A stretch of 41,722 nucleotides of DNA from positions 1 to 41,722 of the forward strand of contig JAKSDQ010000335.1 in the NCBI GenBank assembly GCA_022360015.1, written 5' to 3'. The position numbers and the translations under genes were made by a program. Of this stretch, positions 16,446-23,811 are shown in pieces. Source of the stretch: Cytophagales bacterium (GTDB lineage Bacteria > Bacteroidota > Bacteroidia > Cytophagales > Cyclobacteriaceae). The notes beneath the pieces are model-generated. The model saw only the letters and a program-made list of their open reading frames with translations, was not told where the DNA came from and ran no database searches. Position 1 is the first letter of the stretch. The number at the start of each line of letters is the position of its first letter.

Positions 16446-16720
16446 CAAAAATTTATTGGAGGACCATTACGGTTTAATTCAACCGATACGGCCTCCACCA
16501 AATCGCCTACTGTGACAATATTTTCCACAATCTCCTCAGGAATTTCTATGCCATAAAATTTTTCGATCATGATCACAGCTTCTACCTGGTCCAATGAATC
16601 CAGGCCCAGATCATTTCTCAAAGCATGTTGGTCCGTAGGATCATGATGTATTGCCCCGGCCGATTTTAAAATAGCTCCGATCTTTGTGGCGATATTTTTA
16701 TGATTTATGAAGTGTTTCAT
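16445..16720 (-). CDS. acyl carrier protein, stand-alone
   Basis: This 91-residue protein has the ACP signature LGLDSLDQVE. Ser42 would receive the phosphopantetheine arm, and the conserved later segments FYGIEIPEE and TVGDLVEAV are present. It carries acyl intermediates as thioesters. No fatty-acid synthesis genes are nearby, so this is probably an accessory ACP rather than the housekeeping one. It is followed by tetR after 43 nt. Its upstream region carries a TetR-type operator (16783-16796) and a tandem palindrome (16739-16769) shared with the sulfatase at 27455. It may serve membrane-lipid or secondary-metabolite acylation; partner enzymes are not in this window. Confidence 0.92.
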   Translation of the reverse strand: MKHFINHKNIATKIGAILKSAGAIHHDPTDQHALRNDLGLDSLDQVEAVIMIEKFYGIEIPEEIVENIVTVGDLVEAVSVELNRNGPPINF

Positions 16721-16738
16721 GGTATGGAGTCGATTTCA

Positions 16739-16769
16739 GTCATAGTATGACGCCAGGTCATACCATAAC
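16739..16769. promoter_or_regulatory. tandem 13-bp palindrome, ACP copy
   Basis: GTCATAGTATGAC (16739-16751) and GTCATACCATAAC (16757-16769) have centres 18 bp apart. The gene-proximal box ends 18 nt before the ACP ATG. The same two-box element, with an identical proximal box read towards the gene and the same 18-nt gap, precedes the sulfatase gene at 27455. It is likely a dimer-of-dimers operator for an unknown regulator. Confidence 0.6.
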
Positions 16770-16782
16770 TACTTGTCTAAAG

Positions 16783-16796
16783 TAATCATTTGATTA
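16783..16796. promoter_or_regulatory. TetR operator copy 3 (upstream of the ACP gene)
   Basis: TAATCATTTGATTA is identical to copy 1, and the overlapping TGATTAAATCA extends it. On the plus strand, TTTG at 16789-16792 and TACTTTTG at 16815-16822 (22-nt spacer) could form a promoter for the gene at 16971, in which case the operator would cover its -33 box. Confidence 0.7.
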
Positions 16797-16970
16797 AATC
16801 AAACGATTAATATTTACTTTTGGTTACATAATCATTGATTTTTTATCCTCTTCAAGGATAAAAAGGTAATTACAGCAATTATACCACCGTACCGGCATAA
16901 GGCAAAACTATATAGAAAATTTTGTATTTTAATAGTTACCGGTAAAAACCCGTTAAAAGCCCCTGGAAAA

Positions 16971-17372
16971 ATGAATTTTCACTCAATTTGCCGGAATTTT
17001 GAACCAACCCTTAATCTTCCGGCTAAAGTGCGGCCACAATCGTATGTCACTGACCTTGTAAAGCCTGTTTTACTTCTTTTCCCCGGAGGCATATTACCTC
17101 AAAACAGTGGCCCTAACAGGTTTGCAGAAAGAAAGCAGGAAGCAGTCGCCGCACGGAGATTCAACAACGCCATACCTTACCAGGATGTGCTGCCTCAGGA
17201 TATCAGAGAAAACCTCGCCAACAAATATAAGGGCAAGTTTGATAAGATCAATTATGTAGATACGGAAGATCGCCGTAGATACCTGGTGGAACTGGAAAAC
17301 GAGGATACGGAAATCAACCTGAAGATCAGTCCGGAAGGTGAATGGCTGAGTGAAACCATCGAAAAAGATTAA
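16971..17372 (+). CDS. small protein with a PepSY-like C-terminal half
   Basis: This 133-residue protein is of uncertain family. The C-terminal half (NAIPYQDVLPQDIRENLANK, then KINYVDTEDRRRYLVELEN and LKISPEGEWL) has the helix-plus-three-strands pattern of PepSY-like secreted proteins found in Bacteroidota. The N-terminus has no clear signal peptide, which is unusual for that group and may mean a different start or a degraded leader. A possible promoter lies at 16789-16822. Function unknown. Confidence 0.6.
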   Translation: MNFHSICRNFEPTLNLPAKVRPQSYVTDLVKPVLLLFPGGILPQNSGPNRFAERKQEAVAARRFNNAIPYQDVLPQDIRENLANKYKGKFDKINYVDTEDRRRYLVELENEDTEINLKISPEGEWLSETIEKD

Positions 17373-17384
17373 GCACAGATTTAC

Positions 17385-17756
17385 CTATTTATACTGTTCA
17401 TAAATAGGTTTGAAAAAGGTTGGAAATTTATAAATATCCACTTCCGTAAATTTCATATGCGCTGTAACGGTAAGAATACCCTTATCGAGGTAATGCACTG
17501 TTCTTGCTTTACCAAACGGGAAGGGTTTTATTATTTGAACGGCGATGACCGGCTTGTTGGGAAAATAGGGATGGATATACAGGAGTTCCGGCTGGCATTT
17601 CCTGTTGTAGGGTTTGTAAATGGGCGTTTTTTTACCGGCATCCCCGTATTTATAGCGACAAAATTGTATGTATGGATCCTCCTCGTTTATACGGTACAGC
17701 CAGGTGAAGTTCCTGGGCTGGTACCCTGCCTTCAGCAGACTGCCAAATGTCCTCAC
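17385..17756 (-). CDS. hypothetical protein, possibly 5'-truncated
   Basis: The frame opens directly after a TAA with IYTLNV and has only a GTG (17756) as an early start. It encodes about 123 residues rich in aromatic and basic residues (FTWLYRINEEDPYIQFCRYK, TVTAHMKFTEVDIYKFPTFF). I do not recognise the family. It is convergent with the PepSY-like gene, 12 nt from its end. An overlapping plus-strand frame (17457-17804) has less natural composition. It may be the 3' part of a broken gene. Confidence 0.4.
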   Translation of the reverse strand: MRTFGSLLKAGYQPRNFTWLYRINEEDPYIQFCRYKYGDAGKKTPIYKPYNRKCQPELLYIHPYFPNKPVIAVQIIKPFPFGKARTVHYLDKGILTVTAHMKFTEVDIYKFPTFFKPIYEQYK

Positions 17757-17861
17757 GTTCAGAGTATATATTTACCAGTAAATTTAGTAAAAATACTAAC
17801 ATAAATAGCAAATAATAGTTCGAAAATATTGATTTTTTTATTTGGAAAGGACAAAAACCAT

Positions 17862-17975
17862 ATGACGATGAATTTGAAAGAAAAAGGTAGCAGCAGTGGT
17901 ACTTGCACCATAAAATTTAATATCGGCGGTATGAATGGAGGCCAGAGAAATCGTAGTTCAATACTAAGAAAATAG
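17862..17975 (+). CDS. possible 37-residue peptide
   Basis: ATG at 17862, TAG at 17973-17975, with the purine-rich GGAAAGG 11 nt upstream of the start. The peptide is Gly/Ser/Asn-rich with one Cys and basic ends (KEKGSSSGTCTIKFNIGG is the middle). No family is recognised. It lies in a 600-nt stretch without other genes, so it may be a real small gene or chance. Confidence 0.25.
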   Translation: MTMNLKEKGSSSGTCTIKFNIGGMNGGQRNRSSILRK

Positions 17976-18058
17976 TTAAATAAAATAATAAAACCGGTGC
18001 TATGTAATAATTCAAGATAATTTATTGAAAATCCGAAGCATATTTCTGAATTAATAGC

Positions 18059-18340
18059 ATGATCAATCCCGTTCTGAAATATGCTTCACAAATAAACGGG
18101 TTATCGCACAGCCCCAGGCTAACAAATGATTTTAACAGGAAGTCATAGTATGATTTTGAGTTGTACCTGAATCAGATAACATCTTATATACTGGATAAAG
18201 GGTTCTAACAGATTGCTGTCAGAGCAAAAATTGATCCGTCCCTAAACGCTGTAAACAGCCTAAAGACTTCGAAGCAACTACATAGCCAAGACTGGAAAAA
18301 TAACGCCTATGACACAATCTCTTCGGTATGCCTGATTTAA
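18059..18340 (+). pseudogene. degenerate coding-like stretch with two in-frame stops
   Basis: Frame MINPVLKYASQINGL continues after a TAG (18146) as YDFELYLNQITSYILDKGF and after a TAA as IAVRAKIDPSLNAVNSLKTS to 18340. Composition is protein-like across both stops, which suggests a decayed gene. I do not recognise it. A perfect 12-nt inverted repeat (GAAGCATATTTC, 18035-18046 and its complement 18076-18087) flanks the start. A single GTCATAGTATGA sequence (18142-18153) resembles the operator boxes at 16739 and 27424. Confidence 0.3.
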
Positions 18341-18360
18341 TTGCCGGTTCATGGCTATTT

Positions 18361-18825
18361 TTAATCCTCTAAACTACACCGGTCCAGCGTCAGTTTTTCC
18401 ATCTCCCGCCTCGCCGTACGTTCAGTAACCTCCGTAAGCTCTACCCTGGTCCTTGTAAAACTGGTTTTAACATTCGTTTTGATGAAGTATACCTCGCCTG
18501 CTTCCAATGGTATTTTTAGTCCGGTCACCTTTTTAGGCCAGAGCTGTACACCGCCAACCTGGGCCCTAAAATCGGAGTCACCGGGTTCTCGCTGGTAAAT
18601 GATGAACTTTTTATTGCTCAACTTGCATATCTTATCCCCGCTTTCAAAAATAGCCCAGTTTTGGGCAGCAGAAAAATACTGGGGAGTTCTGTAAATAACA
18701 ACCGTTGCCAGGTAGGGATTCTCCTTTACTTTTTTAAGTTCGGGATACAGTTGCGCATTAGCATAATTTGCTGCCAGGATCAGGAAGAGGAAAATTATAT
18801 GTTTTTTGCCATTCAAACATTTCAT
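18361..18825 (-). CDS. secreted DUF2846-like protein
   Basis: This 154-residue protein has a signal peptide (MKCLNGKKHIIFLFLILAAN, cleaved near ANAQ). A beta-rich domain follows with the pattern seen in DUF2846-type proteins: VVIYRTPQYFSAAQNW, KFIIYQREPGDSDF, and then IPLEAGEVYFIKTNVKT near the end. Such proteins are periplasmic or surface-attached and of unknown role. It is divergent from the SAP-domain gene, sharing the 83-nt AT-rich region 18826-18908. Confidence 0.7.
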   Translation of the reverse strand: MKCLNGKKHIIFLFLILAANYANAQLYPELKKVKENPYLATVVIYRTPQYFSAAQNWAIFESGDKICKLSNKKFIIYQREPGDSDFRAQVGGVQLWPKKVTGLKIPLEAGEVYFIKTNVKTSFTRTRVELTEVTERTARREMEKLTLDRCSLED

Positions 18826-18908
18826 GTATTGATGGGGTTTTAAAATTAAATCATCTTATTATCACTTAAATCTAAAATATTTTAAATAAAACCATCAAAT
18901 CTGAATTT

Positions 18909-19256
18909 ATGGAACATGTAAGATGTAAAGGCAATAGGCAACAAATAAAAAAACCGGACTTTGCAGAAATAAAATCAGGCACAGAATTTAATCAATGGTA
19001 TTGGTTAAAAGATGAGTTGATAGAAATCTGCAGGCAGATCGATCTTCCCTACCATGGCGGAAAGTTTGAATTAAGGGATAGAATAATGTACGTCCTGGAC
19101 AATAGAGGCAAGCTGAAAGCCGGTGTAAAAAAGAAAAAACCGAAGTCTTCATTCAACTGGGCTAAATCCAGACAGGCCAGCAAACAAATATATACCCTGA
19201 ACGTTCTTCCAATGCAATTTTTGCATAAAGGTCGGTTTAAAAAACAGTTAAAATGA
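18909..19256 (+). CDS. SAP-domain (DUF6434-like) small protein
   Basis: This 115-residue protein has the segment KPDFAEIKSGTEFNQWYWLK followed by ICRQIDLPYHGGKFELRDRI. That is the two-helix SAP-like fold often annotated in Bacteroidota and Firmicutes as SAP domain-containing, a putative nucleic-acid-binding fold. The C-terminus is basic (KKKKPKSSFNWAKSRQ). Related proteins are usually longer (about 150-200 residues), so the tail here may be shortened. The stop overlaps the photolyase start by 4 nt (ATGA), which implies translational coupling to it. Confidence 0.7.
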   Translation: MEHVRCKGNRQQIKKPDFAEIKSGTEFNQWYWLKDELIEICRQIDLPYHGGKFELRDRIMYVLDNRGKLKAGVKKKKPKSSFNWAKSRQASKQIYTLNVLPMQFLHKGRFKKQLK

Positions 19257-20548
19257 AAGCATTGGTTTGGTTCAGGAACGATTTGAGGGTTACAGATAAT
19301 GTTACCTTGTCAAATGCATTGGAGAATTTCACAGATATTTATCCGGTATATTGCTTTGATCCGCGCGAATTTGCCCTGTCTAATCAAGGATTTAACCGCA
19401 CAGGGCCTTACCGGGCCAAGTTCCTGTTAGAATCTGTCGCTACCTTGAAAAACATGCTAATGGAACTAGGCAGTACGCTCATCGTCAAGATGGGTGATCC
19501 CACCGAAGTCATACCAGCACTTGCCAGGGAATTAAAGGTGAAAACTGTATTGGCCAGCAAAGAAGCCGCTATCGAGGAAACAAACATAGAAAATTTGCTG
19601 GAGCAAAAGCTGTGGGGCGCCGGTATTGAATTTGAACTCTTCTGGCAAAGCACTTTGTACAATCTTGCCGATATTCCATGGCCTATCAAGCGGCTGCCTG
19701 AAACATTTACTGATTTTAGAAAACAGGCAGAAACGGAGTCGTTTATCAGGGATTTGATGCCTGCGGTCAATGAAGTCAGGACTTTTGCACGGGTAGACTC
19801 TGAAGAAATTCCAACTTTGGAAGACCTGGGATTGAACATGCCTGAGACCGACTCCAGGGTGGTGCTGGATTTTCAGGGAGGTGAAAAAGCAGCGCTGGAA
19901 AGATTAAAAAACTACCTGTGGGAAACCAAGCTTTTGAGCAAGTACAAGGAGACTCGCAATGGTTTAATTGGGGCCAACTACTCTTCAAAACTTTCACCTT
20001 GGTTAGCATTGGGATGCATTTCACCCAGGACAATTTACTATGAAGTGAAAAAATATGAAGCGGAAATTATCAAAAATTCATCCACCTACTGGCTTATCTT
20101 TGAGCTTATCTGGCGGGATTATTTCAGGTTCATCGCAAAAAAGCACGGTGCCAAGTTATTCAGGGTCAACGGCATCAGGGAAAGAGAAATTGAATTCAAT
20201 GAAGATAAAGATGCTTTTAAAAAGTGGAGCGAAGGCAAAACCAGCCAGCCATTTGTTAATGCCAACATGATGGAACTGAATTCCACCGGCTTCATGTCAA
20301 ACCGTGGTCGCCAGATTGTGGCAAGTTTTCTGGCGCACGACCTCAAAGTCAAATGGACCTGGGGAGCGGCCTATTTTGAGTCATTGCTGATCGACTATGA
20401 TCCTGCCAGTAACTGGGGAAACTGGAATTACATGGCCGGTGTAGGCAATGACCCCAGAAAAGACCGGTATTTCAACGTTGAAAGCCAGGCCGCCAAATAT
20501 GATCCCAAAAATGAATACATAAACTTGTGGAATGAAAGTGTCGGATAG
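19253..20548 (+). CDS. cryptochrome-DASH / deoxyribodipyrimidine photolyase
   Basis: This 431-residue protein has the N-terminal antenna-binding Rossmann domain (MKALVWFRNDLRVTDN, VYCFDPREF) and the C-terminal FAD domain (WLALGCISPRTIYYE, ELIWRDYFRF). It also has the family signature GFMSNRGRQIVASFL, SNWGNWNYMAGVGNDPR and YFNVESQAAKYDP, which are characteristic of the DASH group. DASH proteins repair cyclobutane pyrimidine dimers in single-stranded DNA with blue light and may also sense light. It overlaps the SAP-domain gene by 4 nt, so the two are one operon. Confidence 0.93.
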   Translation: MKALVWFRNDLRVTDNVTLSNALENFTDIYPVYCFDPREFALSNQGFNRTGPYRAKFLLESVATLKNMLMELGSTLIVKMGDPTEVIPALARELKVKTVLASKEAAIEETNIENLLEQKLWGAGIEFELFWQSTLYNLADIPWPIKRLPETFTDFRKQAETESFIRDLMPAVNEVRTFARVDSEEIPTLEDLGLNMPETDSRVVLDFQGGEKAALERLKNYLWETKLLSKYKETRNGLIGANYSSKLSPWLALGCISPRTIYYEVKKYEAEIIKNSSTYWLIFELIWRDYFRFIAKKHGAKLFRVNGIREREIEFNEDKDAFKKWSEGKTSQPFVNANMMELNSTGFMSNRGRQIVASFLAHDLKVKWTWGAAYFESLLIDYDPASNWGNWNYMAGVGNDPRKDRYFNVESQAAKYDPKNEYINLWNESVG

Positions 20549-20678
20549 GCCGTTTTATTGACGACTGCTGCGAAACCTCAACACATGATGCGCTAGCTAT
20601 GTAAGGGAATTTTGCCGAAAGCATGGTGCTGCAGTCACATACCGCTTGCGCAAAGTTATGCGGCCTACCGCCAATAGC

Positions 20679-21797
20679 TCAATTATTCTCAGAGTTAAGT
20701 GCTATCAACCTGTAGTTGGTACTGCGGCCACCTGCATTTTCTTTTTCCAGTACATCCTGATCGATTAGATTTTGAATGTCTCTCAGTGCCGTATCTTGCG
20801 AACACTTGGTGATTTTTGCCCATTTGGAGGTTGTTAACTTACCATAGAAACCGTCAAGTAGCCTGTTCAACATAAGTCTTTGCCTGTCATTCAGGCTTTT
20901 TGATACTAGCAGATCCCAGTACCTGGCTTTATAGATGACACCCGATAATGTATCTTCAGCAGTGTCCAATGCACGCCCGAGACAAGCGAGAAACCACTCG
21001 AGCCAGGCAGTGATATCTAGTGAACCTTTCTGAGTTTTCTCAAGGATCTGATAGTAAGCTTTACGTTCCTGGCGGATTTGAGTAGACATACTGTAAAAGC
21101 GTTGTTTTATTTTATCCGCCCTGGTTAGTTGCATATCCGTGATTGTTCTCGCCAACCGGCCATTTCCATCATCAAACGGATGGATAGTGATAAACCAAAG
21201 GTGGGCTACACCCGCCTTTATGATGGGTTGCATCATTGTAGTGGTATTAAACCATTTGAAAAACTTTGCCATCTCTCTTGAGAGCTGGTTTGCTGGCGGG
21301 GCTTGGAAGTGTACTTTCTCTTTCCCCATGGCACCGGATACCACCTGCATAGGATCATCAGGATGATTATCACGCCATGCACCAACGACAATTCGGTGCA
21401 TACCGCTATGTCCTGTTGGAAATAAGGCTGCATGCCACCCAAATAAACGGCTCTCAGTCAAGGGGGATTCAAAGTCCTGGGTAGCGTCAATCATCGCTTC
21501 TACCACGCCATCTATGGAACGGTCAGATGGCACCAGTCCGGCAATATTCATCCCAAATCGCCTGGCGATAGAAGATCTTACCTGATCAGAATCAAGTATT
21601 TCACCTTCAATTTCATGGGATTTGAGGATTTCAGAGGTCATATTCAACAAGCTGGCTTCACTTTGCAATGAAAACCCTAACCGCTCCATACGACCGATGA
21701 GCCGTCCCTGCTTATGGCTAACTTCTGCTAATAATCCGGTAAGTTTTGCTTCATCCCATACGAATCCCGGCCAATCGGCATGTTGATAGATATACAT
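20679..21797 (-). CDS. Fic-family AMP-transferase-like protein with DUF4172 and winged-helix domains
   Basis: This 372-residue protein has an N-terminal DUF4172 (about 4-80, YIYQHADWPGFVWDE). The Fic core carries the complete catalytic motif HPFDDGNGRLAR (206-217) and the C-terminal part is a winged helix (about 310-365). The inhibitory motif [S/T]xxxE[G/N] is present as SHEIEG at 60-65, ahead of the Fic core, making this a self-inhibited class II Fic. Fic proteins transfer AMP or related groups to hydroxyl side chains. The start ATG at 21797 has GGAG seven bases upstream, and that GGAG lies inside the first copy of a repeat array (21799-21981). Confidence 0.93.
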   Translation of the reverse strand: MYIYQHADWPGFVWDEAKLTGLLAEVSHKQGRLIGRMERLGFSLQSEASLLNMTSEILKSHEIEGEILDSDQVRSSIARRFGMNIAGLVPSDRSIDGVVEAMIDATQDFESPLTESRLFGWHAALFPTGHSGMHRIVVGAWRDNHPDDPMQVVSGAMGKEKVHFQAPPANQLSREMAKFFKWFNTTTMMQPIIKAGVAHLWFITIHPFDDGNGRLARTITDMQLTRADKIKQRFYSMSTQIRQERKAYYQILEKTQKGSLDITAWLEWFLACLGRALDTAEDTLSGVIYKARYWDLLVSKSLNDRQRLMLNRLLDGFYGKLTTSKWAKITKCSQDTALRDIQNLIDQDVLEKENAGGRSTNYRLIALNSENN

Positions 21798-21798
21798 T

Positions 21799-21981
21799 TA
21801 TTCTCCGCATTTTATGCGTCAAATATATCTATTATTCTCCGCATTTTCAATCTATTCTCCGCATTTTTTGCAGTAATTACGTAATTATTCTCCGCAAGAG
21901 AATATATTCTCAGTATTTTTTGCGGAGATTATTTATTTATTCTCCGCATTTTTTACAGGTTATATTTCTTTTTTCTCCGCA
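21799..21981. repeat. seven-copy TTCTCCGCA repeat array upstream of fic
   Basis: TATTCTCCGCATTTT occurs at 21799-21813, 21833-21847, 21853-21867 and 21938-21952. Shorter copies are at 21886-21896 and 21973-21981, and an inverted variant lies at 21914-21930. A 14-bp palindrome GAGAATATATTCTC lies at 21898-21911. The copy nearest fic contains its ribosome-binding GGAG. Start-to-start spacing is 20-52 bp, so this is not a CRISPR array. Likely binding sites for a regulator, possibly Fic's own winged helix. Confidence 0.75.
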
Positions 21982-22060
21982 AATAAATAAGTACATTTTT
22001 TTAACAATCAAGCGCAATTGTCAATTATTCAAAGGTACGCACCCTTGGGCCCGCAATTAG

Positions 22061-22348
22061 GAGATCATCTCATCCTATCATCATTGAGGCTATCGGATAG
22101 CGCAAGCGAGACGTGGCGGCTGTTACGCATCGTATAACAAAGAAACTGGCGCGCGTTTAGCGCAGGTAACGCATGCCTTTAACGGTGAGCACGCACTTCC
22201 GTTTCACGCAAGCGTACGCCAGCTTTTATTATTTTCAGAAAAAAAGTTGTGCAACAGCCACAAAACACTTGCGACATACTTTTAACCCAACCTATCAAAC
22301 TCGTAACAAACAGAAAGTCAAACCCGCAAAACGCAACACAGAACCCGG
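22061..22348. other. gene-free, GC-rich spacer
   Basis: No coding frame is supported. The stretch is richer in GC than its surroundings and full of short CGC-containing repeats (for example TAGCGCAAGCG, GTTACGCATCG, GGTAACGCATG, CACGCAAGCG). A similar short GC-rich stretch with GCTTGCGCAAAG lies on the other side of fic at 20560-20670. I see no attC, tRNA or terminator that I can defend. Confidence 0.4.
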
Positions 22349-23023
22349 TTAATATACGATCTCAAAATCCAAACCCCTTGCAGATTCAATACATAACTTC
22401 ATGTCATTAGTACCGATGTTGGCTTTATAAATTTCCCTTTCCTTGTTAAGTTGCTTTACCGTTTCATACAATGCCTGGTAATCGGCTTTCGCAACTGCTT
22501 CTGCTGTGTCATAACCTGCTTCCATCAATACATAAGCAAAGGTATGATTCACCCATCTTATCCTGGAAAGGTCAGTTAATCTGGCAAGTTTGACAATCTC
22601 CACTTTACTGATTCCGGTTTTGTCTGAAAGTTCCTTTCTTTTTTCGGGCGTCAAAATTTTTTCATACAAGCTTAATGTATGCTTGATCCCCATCTCCTCA
22701 AGTTTGCCGGCAACCTCTTCACTAACATTAGGAAAATCTTTTATCCTGTTAGGTTTCGGATGATACCCATTCACCATTCTTCTCAGCAATACCAGATAAT
22801 CTTCCTGCAAACCGCTTTGTTGCGAAAATGCCTGAATTTTGCTTTTGTTTTTCAAGGCTTTTTGCAGTTCGCCGAGATTACGGACATGTTGTACCTTGAT
22901 TAAATCCAGGTTTTCATCGACATTCTTCTTTAAACTTCTCCAACTTGGAATCATGTCAGCAGTTTTCAAAATACCTTTATATTGGTCGATACTGATATCC
23001 TGAAGGTCGATGTAGTATCCCAT
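22349..23023 (-). CDS. DUF4332-domain protein (helix-hairpin-helix type)
   Basis: From the ATG at 23023 the protein has 224 residues (MGYYIDLQDISIDQYKGIL). It holds two helix-hairpin-helix-like repeats of the DUF4332 type: RIKDFPNVSEEVAGKLEEMG with ISKVEIVKLARLTDLSRIRW, and then FAYVLMEAGYDTAEAVAKAD. Such proteins have no established function; the fold suggests DNA or nucleoprotein binding. The frame is open for a further 62 codons upstream (to 23209), but that extension has a different, cysteine- and arginine-rich character. I prefer the shorter start. Confidence 0.75.
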   Translation of the reverse strand: MGYYIDLQDISIDQYKGILKTADMIPSWRSLKKNVDENLDLIKVQHVRNLGELQKALKNKSKIQAFSQQSGLQEDYLVLLRRMVNGYHPKPNRIKDFPNVSEEVAGKLEEMGIKHTLSLYEKILTPEKRKELSDKTGISKVEIVKLARLTDLSRIRWVNHTFAYVLMEAGYDTAEAVAKADYQALYETVKQLNKEREIYKANIGTNDMKLCIESARGLDFEIVY

Positions 23024-23277
23024 TTTCTTGTTTTTAATGTCTAATTCGGTGCAAATATTTTTTTGCCTGCAAATTGCCCGCCGCCAAGGAAATTCACAAT
23101 GAGTCTGATCAATCGCCAGGGTGATTGATCTCATGAAGACAGGAATCTGTTTCCAAACCATTTGCCTTAACCCTTTGTTTGTAAAGGCGAGTATATACAA
23201 TACTTTCATTCATATCCTCACATTTACTATATCTGGAAAGTTAGAGATTTTATGAATTTGATTTATTGGGAATTTTA

Positions 23278-23778
23278 ATGCCACACTTTACTTTCGAGCA
23301 ACCTATAAAGCAATTAGAAAAACGCAAAGGAGGTTACTACTACCTCACCATCACAGCAGATATTGTGGGCAAGTATGAGAAAAAACGGGCCACAAGACTG
23401 CAATGCATCATTGATCAAAAGGTATCTTTTTCCTGCGGATTAAATCACCTGGGCGATGGCAATTACTTTATTGTAGCGACACGCCATGTCAAATCACTGG
23501 GCAAGCAGGAAAATGATGTGGTGACATTTGAAATATCTGAAGGCCCCAATCCCCTCGGAGTTGAGGTACCTGAAGTCCTGCAGGTACTTATTGATCAGGA
23601 CCCTGATGCCAAAAAAATTCACGACAGCTTTACAGATGGCAAAAAAAGAAGCCTGATATATTCCATCAAGGTTATAAAATTGTTAATTGGTCAGCGCGGG
23701 AACTGCCACTCACCCCCTGCCTGGTTGTGTTGTCATTTCAAGATTCCGCACATTATCATGGCATGGGTTTCATATTGA
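23278..23778 (+). pseudogene. DUF1905/YdeI-family protein, C-terminally disrupted
   Basis: The N-terminal DUF1905 domain is intact (YLTITADIVGKYEKKRATRL, GLNHLGDGNYFIVATRHVKS, GKQENDVVTFEISEG). It is followed by the start of the YdeI/OmpD-associated helical domain (LIDQDPDAKKIHDSF, DGKKRSLIYSIKVIK). Near 23690 the family similarity ends and an unrelated Cys/Pro/His-rich tail runs to 23778. The closing helices normally rich in lysine are missing. The ATG at 23278 is chosen over the TTG at 23266. A deletion joining it to the reverse-strand HipA remnant is likely. Confidence 0.65.
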
Positions 23779-23811
23779 ATTGCTATGATAAAAGCAGCAA
23801 AATGAAGGTTT

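Noticed and set aside
17457-17804. Plus-strand open frame of 115 codons
   Set aside because: It overlaps the minus-strand hypothetical frame, and neither has family support; the plus version has odd composition, so only the minus frame is listed, at low confidence.
21799-21981. Repeat array considered as CRISPR
   Set aside because: The repeat is 9-15 nt, spacing is irregular (20-52 nt), one copy is inverted and there are no cas genes.
22061-22348. GC-rich spacer considered as an integron attC or other recombination site
   Set aside because: GTTACGCATCGTATAAC is only a loose palindrome and does not give the R'/R'' core pair; no integrase is nearby.
23024-23209. N-terminal extension of the DUF4332 protein by 62 residues
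   Set aside because: The extension is Cys/Arg-rich and unlike the rest, and a good ATG at 23023 starts the recognisable domain; the extension may be a remnant of another gene.
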